Below are positions 1 through 12,224 of a DNA stretch of 64,000 bases, piece after piece. The position numbers and the translations under genes were made by a program. Location of the stretch: positions 1-64,000 of the forward strand of contig JAQFWX010000036.1 of NCBI GenBank assembly GCA_027605045.1. The letters are read 5' to 3'. Source of the stretch: Phallus indusiatus. Its lineage: Eukaryota; Basidiomycota; Agaricomycetes; Phallales; Phallaceae. Numbering within the stretch: position 1 is the first letter of the stretch; each line of letters begins with the position of its first letter. The notes under the pieces were generated by a model. That model saw only the letters and a program-made list of their open reading frames with translations, was not told the DNA's origin and made no database searches.

Positions 1-26
1 AAGCGGATCGTGCGGAACGAACCCGA

Positions 27-845
27 TTGCGGAACGAACTGGTGTCGAGACCTCCGGATGGGATTATTGCACCCCGGTTAACTGTTACCCGAGCGATGGT
101 TTTGCCACTACACGGACTTGGTAATCGAAGGAGACACCGCCCGACGTTACGATGGACGTACTGGACGACACGTCAGGTGATAGATGACAAACTGGAAGAT
201 TTGCTCTTTCTCCAAGACTGGCGAGACAAGCACCATCGACCTTCGATGATGGAAAATTCCTCCTCTGACGACGACGATTCAAGACGGGAAAGATTACCAA
301 CACCAGAGTCGCCAGCTCATGATGACATGAGTGATTTGACGACATCATCATTACCGGTGGTGGATGAGGTGGTGATGTCGAATGTCTCAAGCCGTGAAAT
401 GCCGTCAAATCTCCGTATAGATTTCGATAGCCCTGCAGCTGAAGTCGAGGAAAGAGAAGAAGAAGAGATTTCAGGGGCGAGTTTTGATATGTCTAAAAAG
501 CCGTTTCAGATCGATTTGCACATTGCCCTGCTGGAGCGGGATATTCAGCAATTGGAGGACTTGTGCGAAAGAACAAGAGAGGCTGTCAGGCGTAGTACTC
601 ATAGGCTGAAAGAAAAACTTGGCCGAAGAATTTGGAATGGTAAAGATATATTTTTAATGAGCAAGGGACGGAGAGTTCACGTGGATAGAGGGGAGTGGAT
701 GAGTAGTGTCGGATTTGGAACTAGCGGTTTAGGGAAGGGTTTGGGGAATGCAAATTCTCAAACCAGATGTGATCTTCCAAGATGGATGGATGAGGAAGAT
801 GATAATGATGGGGGAGAGCCAGATGCGAGAAACCCTATCGCTTAG
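27..845 (+). CDS. Unrecognised acidic protein, 3' end of a larger gene
   Basis: An open frame runs from the window edge to a stop at 843-845. The likely gene body is only the C-terminal part, and the true start and upstream exons lie outside the window. Visible features are a Ser/Asp-rich low-complexity stretch (SSSDDDDSRRE), an acidic Glu run (EVEEREEEE), then a helical, charged segment (ALLERDIQQLEDLCERTRE) that could form a short coiled coil, and a Gly-rich tail ending in an acidic patch. I do not recognise a family. The first part of the frame, before about base 240, may be read-through of an intron. Confidence 0.45.
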   Translation: MRNELVSRPPDGIIAPRLTVTRAMVLPLHGLGNRRRHRPTLRWTYWTTRQVIDDKLEDLLFLQDWRDKHHRPSMMENSSSDDDDSRRERLPTPESPAHDDMSDLTTSSLPVVDEVVMSNVSSREMPSNLRIDFDSPAAEVEEREEEEISGASFDMSKKPFQIDLHIALLERDIQQLEDLCERTREAVRRSTHRLKEKLGRRIWNGKDIFLMSKGRRVHVDRGEWMSSVGFGTSGLGKGLGNANSQTRCDLPRWMDEEDDNDGGEPDARNPIA

Positions 846-1251
846 CTTACTGTTTATCCCTAATTCGAATATACTTTAAATTGCATCGTTGAATTTTCAT
901 TGATGGTCTCTATCATTGAATGAGGTGAGATGATGTGTTCTTGTTATCGTATTTCATCTGAGAGAGAAACACGTGGTTCAAATCAAACAAACTTGGTAAC
1001 AACTTCCGAAGTCAGCGAATTGGAAGAGTCGATATTGAACAATCTACAAATTGTGATATCCGAGGAAAAGCGACAGCTTCTAGATTATAGAAGCTGGTGA
1101 AAGCGAACGCCGAGTCATAAGCTGTCATAAGGTTATTTAAACGGCTTCTTAGTAACTCCCAAAGTAGTAAAATGAGCCGTGAGTTTTGTCTCACGATGCG
1201 CCACTGGTACCACCCATAAGGAAGCATCGGGTTAACGCGATTACTTGATTT
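846..1251. other. Intergenic, nothing recognised
   Basis: Stretch between the 3' end of the first gene and the 3' end of the convergent aldolase-type gene. It probably contains both 3' untranslated regions. I see no supported gene or RNA. Confidence 0.5.
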
Positions 1252-2123
1252 TCAATTCTCAAAGAAAGAGCGGGTTCGAGTAAGCCTTACAGAAGAACCT
1301 TCGCCCTGGACAACAGCAGAAGGTTTGCGTGCCTGGACAGTGACCTGATGAAAATCACTGGACACATGAAAGAAAACACGTGCAATACTGGAAACAAGGG
1401 ATTCAAGGGTGAAAAACTCTGATGAGCATATGTGCTGTGAGGAGCACGTGAGTACGGAGCACGAAAACGCAGGACAAAAAGGAAAGCGGAAATGATTGAT
1501 CGTTGTGATCGTTTGGACAGCTGGCGAGTAAGAATTAGCGAAATTAGAAAAACTCACATCGGTAATATGTTGTAAAAGGACTTGGTGGAGGGGAGGATCC
1601 GAGGGTTTAGCAAGGCACGCGATTGGGGTGTAATAGGGAAGGATATAGAAACAATGACTTGCTGTTTGTGGATTCTCTCTGGAGGATTTACGCCGATGAT
1701 TGCAAGTAATGCGAGATCGGATATATGAATAGTGCCTGTGAATTCTGATTCGCCTTGATCACGCTTACGAGAGAGGTTGAGGGAGAAAGCACAAGGTTGC
1801 AAGAGTAGTTTCGGGGCCTCGGCATGGATATGAAGAGAGTGTATTGCGGCGAACTCGGGGTTAATAAAGACGTGTGAAATGGCCGAGTTTGCGAGATGAA
1901 ACAAAGATGGGAAAGACAATGTTTGGAGATCAAAAAGAGTATTCGCAAGATGGCCGTAATGGACTGTGTCCCGGATGTCATCGGTTTCTGCGACTTTGGC
2001 TAGAGGAATAGATGCATGAGCTGTAAGTAGTACAGGCTGCGGACGGTCCCGAGACCAACAATCAGGACCAATGTTTACTTGAAGAGCAAGCGAGTGGAGT
2101 GAGATTTCATCGACGTTGTCCAT
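1252..2123 (-). CDS. Dihydroneopterin aldolase (FolB)-type protein, two tandem domains
   Basis: The protein starts MDNVDEISLHSLALQVN and carries two DHNA/FolB-like domains. The first covers about residues 4-110. The second opens with GTIHISDLALLAIIGV followed by NPPERIHKQQV, a pattern typical of the dihydroneopterin aldolase fold, and continues after introns with SSEFFTLESLVSSIARV. In fungi this domain pair normally heads the trifunctional folate enzyme FOL1 (aldolase, HPPK, dihydropteroate synthase). Here a stop follows directly, so this is a stand-alone protein that either makes 6-hydroxymethyl-dihydropterin or is a diverged relative. At least one intron, probably two, lie between about 1450 and 1605. 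I could not fix every junction. Confidence 0.7.
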
Positions 2124-2933
2124 GGCACACAGACACCTGCGAGACCAATCTCCGGAGGGTCTTCTACGGTGTCACATGGTCACAAAAGGAAAGAGGACAT
2201 ATGGGCGTCTAGAACAGGGGGAAGAGAATCATGTGGCTCAGTTGTGGGGCTAGGGCTGACTATTAGGACCCCCAAAGGCAACGAACTAATGCAGTGATCG
2301 AAAATGATCCGGGGATGACTAACCGGAAGTCTGCACAACCGAAATTTTTTTGCCCAAAATGCCAAAATTGCCCAAATTATTATTTATTTATATTCTTTTT
2401 CAGGCTTAAATTTAGATTCGTCACGCGTAAGTCACGCAGCATTTATTCTGCACACCTGTTCTATTCTATAGCTAGCGCGGCTGGAGCGATTCTTTTCAAT
2501 GTTCTGGTGCCCCCGAAGGGAGAATTCCCAGAGTGCACTGTTTAAGGTTTATCTTCCATCTTGCATTTGATATGTTATTTTTGAAACAGGAAGTACTTGA
2601 TTTTGTTCCTAACTCCCCGCGTGGTTCTTCGCAATTTGCACCAGCCTGAGTCTTGAGATCAGTTTTCGTACCGAACTTTGCCCCGGCACACATTCAGAAG
2701 GATCTTAACCGATTCGATCATTTCCTGCCAAAAAAAATGGATTGGGTCACCTGAGCCATTTTTTTTCGCTCTGCGACTGACTGGGCGTATAAATACTGGC
2801 CCCCCTAATGCATCAACGGTTTTCCCTTCCTCTTCCTCCGTGTCTCGCTCCCGCGTTCGTTCGCCTCTTTCCACTACCACCCCCGCCTCCATTTTCTTGC
2901 ATTTTGTTGCTCTTGAGGTTTCACTAGACAATC
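2124..2933. other. Divergent promoter region between aldolase-type gene and sugar transporter
   Basis: About 800 bp separate the two divergent starts. It contains short open frames without family resemblance, T-rich runs, and the CT-rich leader and TATA element of the transporter. No other gene is supported. Confidence 0.5.
2788..2795 (+). promoter_or_regulatory. TATA box of the sugar transporter gene
   Basis: A perfect TATAAATA lies 146 bp upstream of the transporter ATG. A long pyrimidine-rich stretch (2820-2900) follows, as is usual for strongly expressed basidiomycete genes. Its use is inferred from position only. Confidence 0.5.
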
Positions 2934-4997
2934 ATGCCGGGTCCAGTCGCGACAGGTGGTGGTATTAATGGCGTCGATGCCCCAAAATCCTATCTCGCCG
3001 GTATTTTGATGACCGTGAGTCCGAAAATCCCCCTCCCCGCCCATCTCTGCACGTGTACTAACCTAGGTCGTTGTTCTTCGTGTAGGCATTCGCCGCCTTT
3101 GGTGGTATTCTTTTTGGGTGCGCTCAAATCGTTTGATTCTGGTTCTCTTTTAGTTATTCTAATTTCTGCGTTGCCATATAGATATGACACTGGAACGATT
3201 TCTGGAATCACTGCGATGAATGATTGGTTCGTACATAGTTCTTTTCATGCATTCACTTCGTAAACTCCGTTCCTGATGGCTTTGGTTTCCAATTTTACTA
3301 GGCTCTGTTCTTTCGGCGGTCCTATTGTGTTAGCCAACGGATCAAACGAGGTTGTCAACGGTATTGTGCAATGCCAGATCAGCACTAGCAGACAATCCTT
3401 GGTAGTCTCCATCCTTAGTGCTGGTACCTTCTTCGGTGCTTTACTCGCTGCTCCCGTTGCCGATACGTTGGGTCGTCGTATGGGTATCATTGTATCATGT
3501 CTGGTCTTCTCTATAGGAATTGCCTTCCAGGTTTGTGCATATAAATATTTTCTATTATCATCTCTCCCTTACATGTAACCCGCATTTCAACAGACTGCCG
3601 CCACTAAGATTCCTCTGTTCTCCGTCGGTCGTGTCTTTGCCGGTTTGGGTGTCGGTCTAGTTTCTTGCCTTATCCCCATGTACCAATCTGAATGGTAAGT
3701 TTTCCTCCAATTCCCTCGCATATATGCATATATTCTGATTTTCTTACCCCTCCACAGCGCGCCAAAATGGATTCGTGGCTCCGTAGTGGCTTTATATCAA
3801 TGGGCGATTACAATCGGTCTCTTGCTTGCATCCGTTCTTAACAATGCCACACATGCCAGAACAAACCATTCGTCGTACCGTATTCCCGTCTCTGTCCAAT
3901 TCATCTGGGCTTTCATCCTGGCCGTCGGAATGCTTTTCTTGCCGGAATCCCCTCGTTTCCTCATCAAGAAACGTGACGAAGACGGTGCTGCCAGGGCTCT
4001 CGGTCGTCTCTTTAGCGTTGAACCAAGTCACCCGTCTGTTCAAACTCAGTTGGAGATTGTTAAACAAAATCTTCGTGAAGAGGAGGCTCTGGGTCAATCC
4101 TCGTACATGGATTGCTTCCGTGATGGAGGAAACAACATTCGCTTGAGAACCCTCACTGCTATTTTCCTTCAGGCATGGCAACAATTGACCGGAATCAACT
4201 TCATCTTTTATTTCGGTACCCGTTTCTTCCAAAGTGCCGGTCTCGAGAACGCTTTCGTAGATTCCATTGCCACCACTGTCGTTAACGTCGGTATGACCAT
4301 CCCTGGTATTTACTTGATCGAACGTACCGGACGAAGAAACTTGTTGCTTATCGGTGCCGCTGGTATGATCGTCTGTGAGTTTATTGTGGCTATCGTCGGT
4401 GTCACGATCTCTACGGAGAACCAGTCTGGACAAAAAGTTCTCATCGCTTTCGTTTGCATTTACATTGTGAGTAATTAACCCAAAGTGGAGTGAGAGGAGA
4501 TGTTAATACTTTTGTCTTTAGGCTTTCTTCGCTGCCACTTGGGGACCTATTGCCTGGGTCGTAACCGGAGAGATCTTCCCTCGTAAGCTGCATTTCATTA
4601 CGTCAAAGTCTCTGACCCTGTCGATTTACGCTCTTTATAAATAGTCAATGTCCGTGCCAAGGCAATGTCACTCGCCACAGCCTCTAACTGGTTATGGAAC
4701 TGGGCTATCGCCTTCGCCACTCCGTACCTTGTAAATCCGGGAAAGGGCAACGCCGATCTCGGTGTCAAGGTCTTCTTCATCTGGGGTTCGACTTGCGTCG
4801 GATGTCTCATCTTCACCTACTTCTGCATTCCAGAGACTAAAGGACTCTCATTGGAACAAATTGACGAACTCTATAAACGTTCTACACCCATGACTTCGAA
4901 GAGAGTTCGCAAGGAGATCCTTGCTGAAGAGGAACGCAGAGGCACTGAGAAGAATGTGGACTTTGATTCCAACAGCGACACCAAGGGCGAGGCTTAA
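2934..4997 (+). CDS. MFS monosaccharide (hexose) transporter
   Basis: Plasma-membrane sugar/H+ symporter or facilitator of the major facilitator superfamily, sugar porter family. Translation of the spliced exons gives about 530 residues with the family signatures in order: YDTGTISGI after helix 1, DTLGRRMG (loop 2-3 RxGRR), GRVFAGLGVG in helix 4, PESPRFLIKK after helix 6, QQLTGINFIFYFGTRFF in helix 7, ERTGRRN (loop 8-9), and PETKGLSLEQIDELY after helix 12. Exons start at 2934, 3086, 3182 and 3302, with further introns near 3530-3595, 3695-3758, 4466-4521 and 4580-4645. Clean GT..AG junctions join the frames. The TATA element and CT-rich leader suggest strong, probably carbon-regulated expression. 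The exact sugar cannot be read from the sequence. Confidence 0.93.
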
Positions 4998-5411
4998 ACT
5001 CGACGCGTGGATCATATGTCATACTATATTCCAAGGACAGTAGAGGTGTTTTTATTCTACCTTGCATAAAATCCTCTTTTCCACTCCCAATAACAACGAT
5101 GTTATCTTTTGTTTTAATTTGTTTCTTTTCCTGGATATATTTTTGTTTTCGCCTTTTTTTTTTCGGTGTAGTTTCGTACGTAGTAGGGGCACGCTTTTAC
5201 GACTGTGAAATGATGTTTTGTTACGTACATATTGATGTATTGATTAATGCTTTGTTCATGAATAAAAACATCCTGGAGTTGGGCGTTGATGATGCATTCG
5301 TACTACGGTGGGACTGGAGAAGTCAATAACGCTAAGATAACTCTTCTCAATTATTAGACGTGTGATAGATCTTTTATGTATTAAATACGACGTCCACATA
5401 ATTAATTGACC
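4998..5411. other. Convergent 3' region
   Basis: Lies between the stop of the sugar transporter and the stop of the ZW10-like gene. It is T-rich, with poly-T and AATAAA-like motifs suited to two 3' ends. An open frame at 5099-5329 is hydrophobic by base composition and has no support as a gene. Confidence 0.5.
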
Positions 5412-8400
5412 CTAATATTGAGCCTCGACATTGGGATGTCCCTTTAAGAACTTCTGAATGGTGCTTTCGCGCAAAGGTGTGTCCGCAAACAAGGCCCGCA
5501 GAAGTCGCACAAGCTCGTCAATCTCATAATCGATAAGATGCCCTTGGTCGAACATGTATGAAATATCCGCAATAGATCCTTTCTAATGAATCATTTTTAA
5601 TTCCATGAGTAGGAAAAAATGTGATTATATTTTTACTTACTATTAGCCAAGAGAAATACGAAAATTTGAACCATATAGGAACGTAGACTCCCACAACCGA
5701 TTGCTTTTTTGATGAGAAGAGATTTAATTTTTAGGTAAGAGAGGAACGGAAAATAATTGACTACTCACTTCACCAGAAGAATACACAAATAAACCTTCTA
5801 ATCTTTCCAGCATCTCACAGAATTCACTAATGTATTCCGAGTCTTTTGATGGTATATCTTGCAGTGAAATGATTTCGTCCATAAAACGGTATAACGTATC
5901 CTCAACCAGTCGACCTGCGGAGACGTAATATTGACTCTTGGACAATATTTTCTGGTTATATAGTTATTTATTTTGTGAGTAGTTGTCGATAATACAGCGA
6001 AGAGTGTGTGGGATAAACTCACTTTCCATTTTCGAGCCGTATCTTCGAGTTCATCAAGAATTCTGAGTATAACATCCTTGCATTTCTCATACAGATTGTC
6101 TTCGGAAACATTCACAAATCCATTTGCTTCTGTCAAAAGAGTACGAATGATTTCTTGTGTTTTTGACTAAAAACAATACATCAAAATTAAGGATCAAAAA
6201 GCTATTACATAGAAAAAATAATAATTCACATACGATGGCGTCTTCGAAGCAACACTCCCCCAGAGTCTGAGTCCTCTCTTGCGCCTCGAGCCATTTTTCG
6301 TTCCTGGTATTATTATTATGTTGATCCGCCGGGAACTTGAAATTTGACATTTCATTACTCAAAAATAGACAGTCGTTGGACCATTGCATATAGTTAGTGG
6401 GGTCTTTTGATAGCAGCGATGCTTGCGAGATCGGATAGAGCGCACGATATAAGTCGATGATAGAGGAAGTCGTGCTTAAAAGTAAATGACCTAGTTTGTC
6501 CTTGTCGAGTTGTAGTTTTGTAGTAGAAAATGCGCTGTTAAAAATTGTTATTGTTACTCCTATAAGCAAGAAAAATATCAAAGCGTACTTTGTTTGAAGC
6601 ATTTCTTTTCCCTCTCGTAAAACTTCTCCAGCTATCTCTAGAATACGCCGAGCCTGAACAGTAACAAGATACGACTCTTTCACAGGCTGAATATGATCCG
6701 GCTTAATCAAAGGTGGTGGAATGGATGACGTGGTCTTGACTTTCCCGTTCTTCAAAGTCGACGACGCCAATACCTGCTGTGCATGAGGAGTAACGTCCTG
6801 TGGAGCTGGAGACGGCGCGGGCGAGCTCGCACTACTGGGACTATGTGTTTGACCTTTGCTTTTCGCCGCGGAAAACTTCTCCAGACGCGTCGCCGTTTTA
6901 GCCGTTGGGGCTACAATAGTGACAGATGGTTTCGGCTTGTTCTCAACGGTGGAGGCGGGAATGGGAGCAGGGTCATCCTCCGAGACTGCCCATGGATCGT
7001 CATCCCACGGATCAATGTTTTCATCTTCTTGCTCTTGATCAGGAGCTTTTGTGTCCTGGTTCTCGGCGTCCGCTAGTGATTCATGTACACTGGTTACTGT
7101 GTTTTCCGGCTGCAAGTCTTCATGACCCTCAGCAGTTGATTCTCCCTCTGGTTCTTCCATCGTTTCATCATCACCCCAACCCCAATTATCTTCAGCGGAG
7201 ATATCTTCATCCATATTTCCATCCTCCCTTTCTTTCTTGTCATTGGGATCGCTCGGATGGTCCACCGGTGATGTCTTAACTTCGTCACCCATGCCGTTAA
7301 CGTCGGTTTCATCGTCACCGAATCCCCAATTATCTTCTTCAGCAACCACATCTTCGCCTTTTACGTCATTCTCCTTGGGTGGAGGAGCAGCAAGAGATGG
7401 AGATGGCACAGACGCGGATGTCGTAGAGACTGACAGAGGTGGAGGAGAACTTGTTCTCTGAACAATCATCTCAACCTTAAAGGTAGCCTTGTCGTTAAAA
7501 GAAGCAATGACACCTCTCGTTTTCTCCAGAAAGACTTCCCGCCGCTTCTTCTCGTAATGTGTGGCAATTTCTTCTCCCCATTCTTGAATTTGCTTTCGTT
7601 TATGCCTTGAGCTTGAACCGTGAACCATTATGTACTCGCTCTCGAAATCTATGGCATCATTCAAAGTGGCTAAGTAGGCTGGAACAGCGGACAAGGCCGA
7701 TGGAATGCACGGTTGTAAGAGTTTAGTGAGCAGAGACGATCCTAACGCGGCGTGAAGGGATTCTGAGAAATCGGATTGGCTCTCTGGGAGATGAACGAGA
7801 AAGTGTGATTGCAGGAAGTGAGTAAATGAACGCAATGATTGAACGGGTGAGGTTGATTTTGAGGAAGCAATGACTGAAAACGTGGCTGAAGAAGAATCAG
7901 CTTCTGATGAAATGGAAATTGCGTGTGAAGGGAGGAGAATCGACTCCACAATTTTTGTTAATAGGTCACGACGGAAGCTGGCGAGCTTGCTTGCTAGGGC
8001 GTCTTGTGATAATGAGGCAAGGATGGCTGAAAGTGATATCTGGGTTGATTGAGAAACTTGCAAAAATAGTTCGGTACTAAAAAAAAGTGTATCTGATAAT
8101 TCGGGCACATACCAACTGTCCATTGATGAATCTGGAGTTTCATTGGATCCGAAATTTGAATGCAACGGTCATAAGCGTCGCTCAACTGCTCTTGAACATG
8201 ATCGCGGAGAGTTCTAAAGCGTTTCTGATACACACTAAGTCAAAATTACTAATCAATGAAGATGTGATAATAAGAATAATTACTTTGATTTCCACCATGA
8301 TGTTTGCGTTCTGGAGTGGAGTGGAGGCCGCGAGGATGGAGGAATCCAGTTCGCGACATATTTCTGTCGACTCAGGCAATTCCCCGCGGTCCATGTGTGA

Positions 8401-8955
8401 ACGAAGCTTTTGCAGTTCGAGACATAAATGAAGTAGTTGTTCAAACGCGTGATAAGTAACCTCTGTTTCGAGAGCTAGCCGTTCCCGGGTGGAGTAGAAA
8501 GACAGCGTTTGGCTGAGCTTGAGTAGAATTCCTGTCTATATTGTAAAGCTATATCAATTATGTTTTGAAGTCTGATAATAAGAGAAAAATAACCTACGGC
8601 TGGAGATTCAACACTTTCCTCAAGGCCAGTCACTGTGTTCGTTATTTCGTGTAGTCGCGTCTGTAAATCACTAGAGGATTGGTAGAGTCGTTCAAACTCA
8701 GGCAAATCTCGTTGAATTCTGCCTGCTATAGAATTCTAAGCAAATGGTCAGAAATGAGTGAATGTTGAATTTATGGACTAGTCGAAAGCATACTTTGGTT
8801 TCGATAATTGCGTTGTCCAGTTCGGCGACCCACGAGGCGACCAAGTCCGCATTGAGTTCTTGGAAAGATGTTTGGCCAAGCTTATTGAGAATTTGAGTCC
8901 CCTTGTCTCGTGAAAGACCACCTTTTGGGAGATGGTCTGGTAACTCGAAAGCCAT
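5412..8955 (-). CDS. ZW10/Dsl1-family tethering and kinetochore protein
   Basis: Large multi-exon gene starting MAFELPDHLPKGG and ending in GHPNVEAQY with the stop at 5412-5414. The main exon (about 6600-8165) contains a helical region with EWGEEIATHYEKKRRE and then a long acidic, disordered linker with three Trp-bearing acidic motifs: EDNWGFGDDE, EDNWGWGDDE and DPWDDDPWAV. The C-terminus has MFDQGHLIDYEIDELVRLLRALFADTPLRE-like ZW10 sequence (positions 5420-5580). ZW10/Dsl1 proteins tether Golgi-derived COPI vesicles to the ER together with ER SNAREs, and ZW10 also works in the RZZ kinetochore complex in animals. The acidic Trp motifs resemble the coatomer-binding lasso of yeast Dsl1. Roughly 900 residues, with several short introns at both ends. 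Confidence 0.8.
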
Positions 8956-9116
8956 GACGTTACTGTATAGAATAGATGTGTCGGAACTGCTGCAAGCTTC
9001 GGGCTATTATTAGCCGCCCGGCGATTAGGTGTTTATACGCACAGTGCATTACGATGTACAATGTATAATATACTCTTATAATAACTTATGGGTATATAAT
9101 GTTCACTAGTAATTAG

Positions 9117-9674
9117 CTATTGGTGATCTCCAAACAGCTTCTTGGCTCGGTTGTTGACGTTCATGAAAGACGGACGAGCATCCATTTCGTCGGCCGTTCT
9201 GTGCCAAATGCAGAACAAAAACGTCGTAAGCGAAAAGGCAAGAGTTACGGTCGAAACTGTGGTTTACCTTCGCTTCATTTCACTTGACCACGTTATTTCT
9301 TTTAGCGGCGGGGTGTTGTATACGGCGGCCACGATTCCTAAACCCAAAGCTATGATGGCTTCCAGGACAATCTTTGCCCGACATTTAGAAAGGTAATTTA
9401 ACTCGAGTGACTTCAATTCAAACATACATCGCGAGGAAGTGGACGATCCTGCGGACGTTCTAATGCTTTTAGCTGCGAGAGATCTGTGCCAAACAAATTT
9501 GAAAATGTTATTTCAGAGTAGGTTTTGAATGACCATACGTTCATATGTGGAAAATGCAGCTAGAAAACGAGTGAATTTAGACAAATCTGTCAATTAAGCG
9601 ATTCAATCTCTGCACGCACTGTGAAATAGCAGCACGCCGGCCAAGATAAGCACTGGTTTGGCCACCGTGCCCAT
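9117..9674 (-). CDS. EMC5: ER membrane protein complex subunit 5
   Basis: Splicing four exons gives a complete 105-residue protein. The start is MGTVAKPVLILAGVLLF (first transmembrane helix) and HTAFSTYEHLSQLKALE follows. A second helix is IVLEAIIALGLGIVAA, then PPLKEITWSSEMKRR, and the C-terminus RPSFMNVNNRAKKLFGDHQ. Two helices and the RPSFM..NNR tail are characteristic of EMC5, also called membrane magnesium transporter (MMgT). EMC inserts tail-anchored and multi-pass proteins into the ER membrane. Introns lie at about 9548-9610, 9475-9527, 9368-9432 and 9213-9268, all with GT..AG ends. It sits 161 bp downstream of the ZW10-like start and 361 bp from the divergent sterol acyltransferase. 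Confidence 0.87.
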
Positions 9675-10035
9675 GAGGATTGTAATATCTCCTCGTTGAG
9701 CTGGCCCGCCGGGCGCTTGCTTGGTCAGTTTCTCGGCATAGCCCGACCCGAAGCGGCAAGGGGATAACCGCACCCCGGACGAAGCCCGTATGACGTTTAT
9801 ATTCTCTCAAACCTTTTCTTGCCATTGGTTTTGTTTTTCCTAATCCCTCAACTATTCTCGTTCGTACGGTTCTCCATCTATTAATAATTGCGGTCAGAAG
9901 CAATGACAAAGTGAGCCAGTAATGTTGTTCCATTCGCTCATCTCCTGACGCTGACCGAAGATTTGAAACTAAATTAGTGGAACCTCAATTGACAATAAAA
10001 GCGATTTATCGAATTTGAAACCAGTTTCTTCCTCG
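9675..10035. other. Divergent promoter between EMC5 and sterol acyltransferase
   Basis: About 360 bp between two divergent starts. An open frame on the minus strand (9577-9933) overlaps EMC5 in another frame and is not a gene. No TATA box stands out. Confidence 0.45.
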
Positions 10036-12224
10036 ATGCAACTTAGAGAACAAATATTACACGACCAAGGCGGCACACTCGAGACGCAGGATGGCACTCT
10101 CTATGTTTCGAAGCCGTATCGCTCAAAGCATAGCAAGAGGATCAGGGCTGTCGTCGCCTTCGTTCCTCGAAGGTCCTATTTCGACTTATCAAACGATGCA
10201 TCTGCGTCGGATCAGTTTCGAGGATTTTTCACCTTGTTTTGGATATCAATGCTTATTCTCACTATTCGCAGTTCGTCATTTTCATATTACCCACCATATT
10301 GTGCACACGACCATTGATCTCTAAACTATATCCAGCATATGTCATTAGTTTTGAGGAAACAGGGGAAGTCCTGTCCCTCGGTTTCGCAACCATGATCTCC
10401 CGGGACGCAAAAACACTTGCGTTAAGTGATGCAGTCTTAGTAACAAGCACGGCCCTATTTTGTGTTCCCTATGCCAAAGCTTTGCAGTCAGGCTGGTTAC
10501 GCTACAATGCCTTTGGCCTCTTCATACAACATTCATTTCAAACCATCCTTTTATTCACTGCTATCATCTGGACTTTCAACAGAAAATGGCCCTGGGTCCA
10601 GTCCGGTTTCTTAACCCTGCACTCACTAGTCATGATTATGAAAGTTCATTCCTACATCGCGCACAATGGTCATCTATCCACCATCTCACGTAGTTTGGTT
10701 GGCATAGAAAGAACTCTGAGAAAACATACCGATGAAGTAGGAGGTTGGGACGAAGCCGTTAAACAGTCCGACGCCAACCGACCACCTCGACAGGAGCTGT
10801 CCGAGTTAAATACATCGGAAGGGGGCTTAGGTACTCCTGCTTTGATGCCAGGAGCCAACAAGATGTTCTACGACGGAGCTAACCCTGCTGCACTTCGTAA
10901 ACGGTTAATAGTCGCTACAGAATCTCTGCCGAAACAAGCAGGATCGATCGGCAGTCCGTTAACACCAATGTCGACCGAACCTCACCCACTAGCATACCAC
11001 CCCGATCCGAAAATATCAAGTTTAGCTCGCGACATTATGGAAATGCAAAGCGAATTATACTCCAATGGACCCGCCAAAACTCGTTGGCCTGAGAATATAT
11101 CATGGGCCAATTATATCGATTATTTGCTTGTACCTTCCCTTGTCTACGATATCGAATTCCCTAGGACAGACCGGTATGTTGGATAGATTTTTTTAACAAT
11201 GGTTATCTGACTCTCAGTCTAGTATCCGTCCGCTTTATATTTTTGAAAAAACAGTAGCGACTTTCGGGACATTCGCTTTGTTGTGAGTTCCACATGTACA
11301 CTATTTCCCCATGAATACTAACTGGTTTATAGATATACCGGTAATTATCCATTCCAAAAAGTGTGATTCTAAGGAGCTAAATCACAATCTTTAGTAACTG
11401 CCCACTCTATCCTACCCCAAATTCCTACTACTCAGGAACAGTCTTTCTTCAAATCGATGTTGGATCTATCTTTACCATTCATGTTGTCTTATTTACTACT
11501 ATTCTACCTCATCTTCGGTAAATATTGTTCCCTCTATATCATGAGCCTTATCTGACGTCTATTCTTAGAGTGCATATGCAATGGTTTTGCTGAAATCTCT
11601 CGGTAAGTCTTTCTGATAAAAGGGAAAATCGTCCTTCGTTACTTAAACGGTAACGAATTAGATTTGCCGATCGTCAATTTTACGAAGATTGGGTACGTAA
11701 CGCACATCGCCAAAAACTACGTAAATCCCTACATCTAACTAACTTTTTCCCTTGAACGCTCACATTAGTGGAATGCTACATCATGGGATGAATTCGCTAG
11801 AAAATGGAATAAACCTGTGCACATGTTTCTCCTTCGTCATGTGTATGCTTCTGTCATATCTGCGCATCGCTTATCTCGGGGCTGGGCAAGCTTTTGGACG
11901 TTCATGCTATCTGCCGCCGTTCACGAGCTTGTCATGATTATCGTAACGAAGAAATTCAGGTGAGAAGAGTGTTCTAGATTAAATGTCCTTGGATTATATC
12001 TGATATTTCTGGGTTAGGATGTACATTTTTATGCTTCAGGTATTGATTTGAACATTTCCTGTTGTTTGACCCGCTCATCTGTTTCATAGATGGCACAACT
12101 CCCACTCATTGCTATAGGCCGAATACCATCTATCAAAAAGAATAAGATCCTGGGCAATATCGTATTCTGGCTAGGCCTTTATGCAGGCTTTCCTTTGTTA
12201 TGTGTAGGGTACTGTACATATTAA
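10036..12224 (+). CDS. Sterol O-acyltransferase (ACAT/ARE family, MBOAT)
   Basis: ER enzyme that esterifies ergosterol and related sterols with acyl-CoA for storage in lipid droplets. The chosen start is the ATG at 10036 (MQLREQILHDQGG). Key sequence: FRGFFTLFWISMLILTIR, after an intron TYVISFEETGEVLSLGFAT, then LALSDAVLV, MKVHSYIAHNGHL, and in the later small exons FADRQFYEDWWNATSWDEF. That last matches the FYxDWWN motif that defines this family. The conserved histidine region follows (WNKPVHMFLLRHVY and SAAVHELVMII, the latter holding the catalytic His). The C-terminus ends GLYAGFPLLCVGYCTY. Introns lie at about 10271-10333, 11174-11254, 11284-11338 and several more to 12090. Length about 560 residues, normal for fungal ARE proteins. 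Confidence 0.92.

Noticed and set aside
5099..5329. Hydrophobic 76-codon frame after the sugar transporter
   Set aside because: Hydrophobicity follows from T-rich 3' sequence; no promoter or homologue is apparent.
9577..9933. 118-codon minus-strand frame overlapping EMC5
   Set aside because: Different frame from the clear EMC5 exons and no family resemblance.
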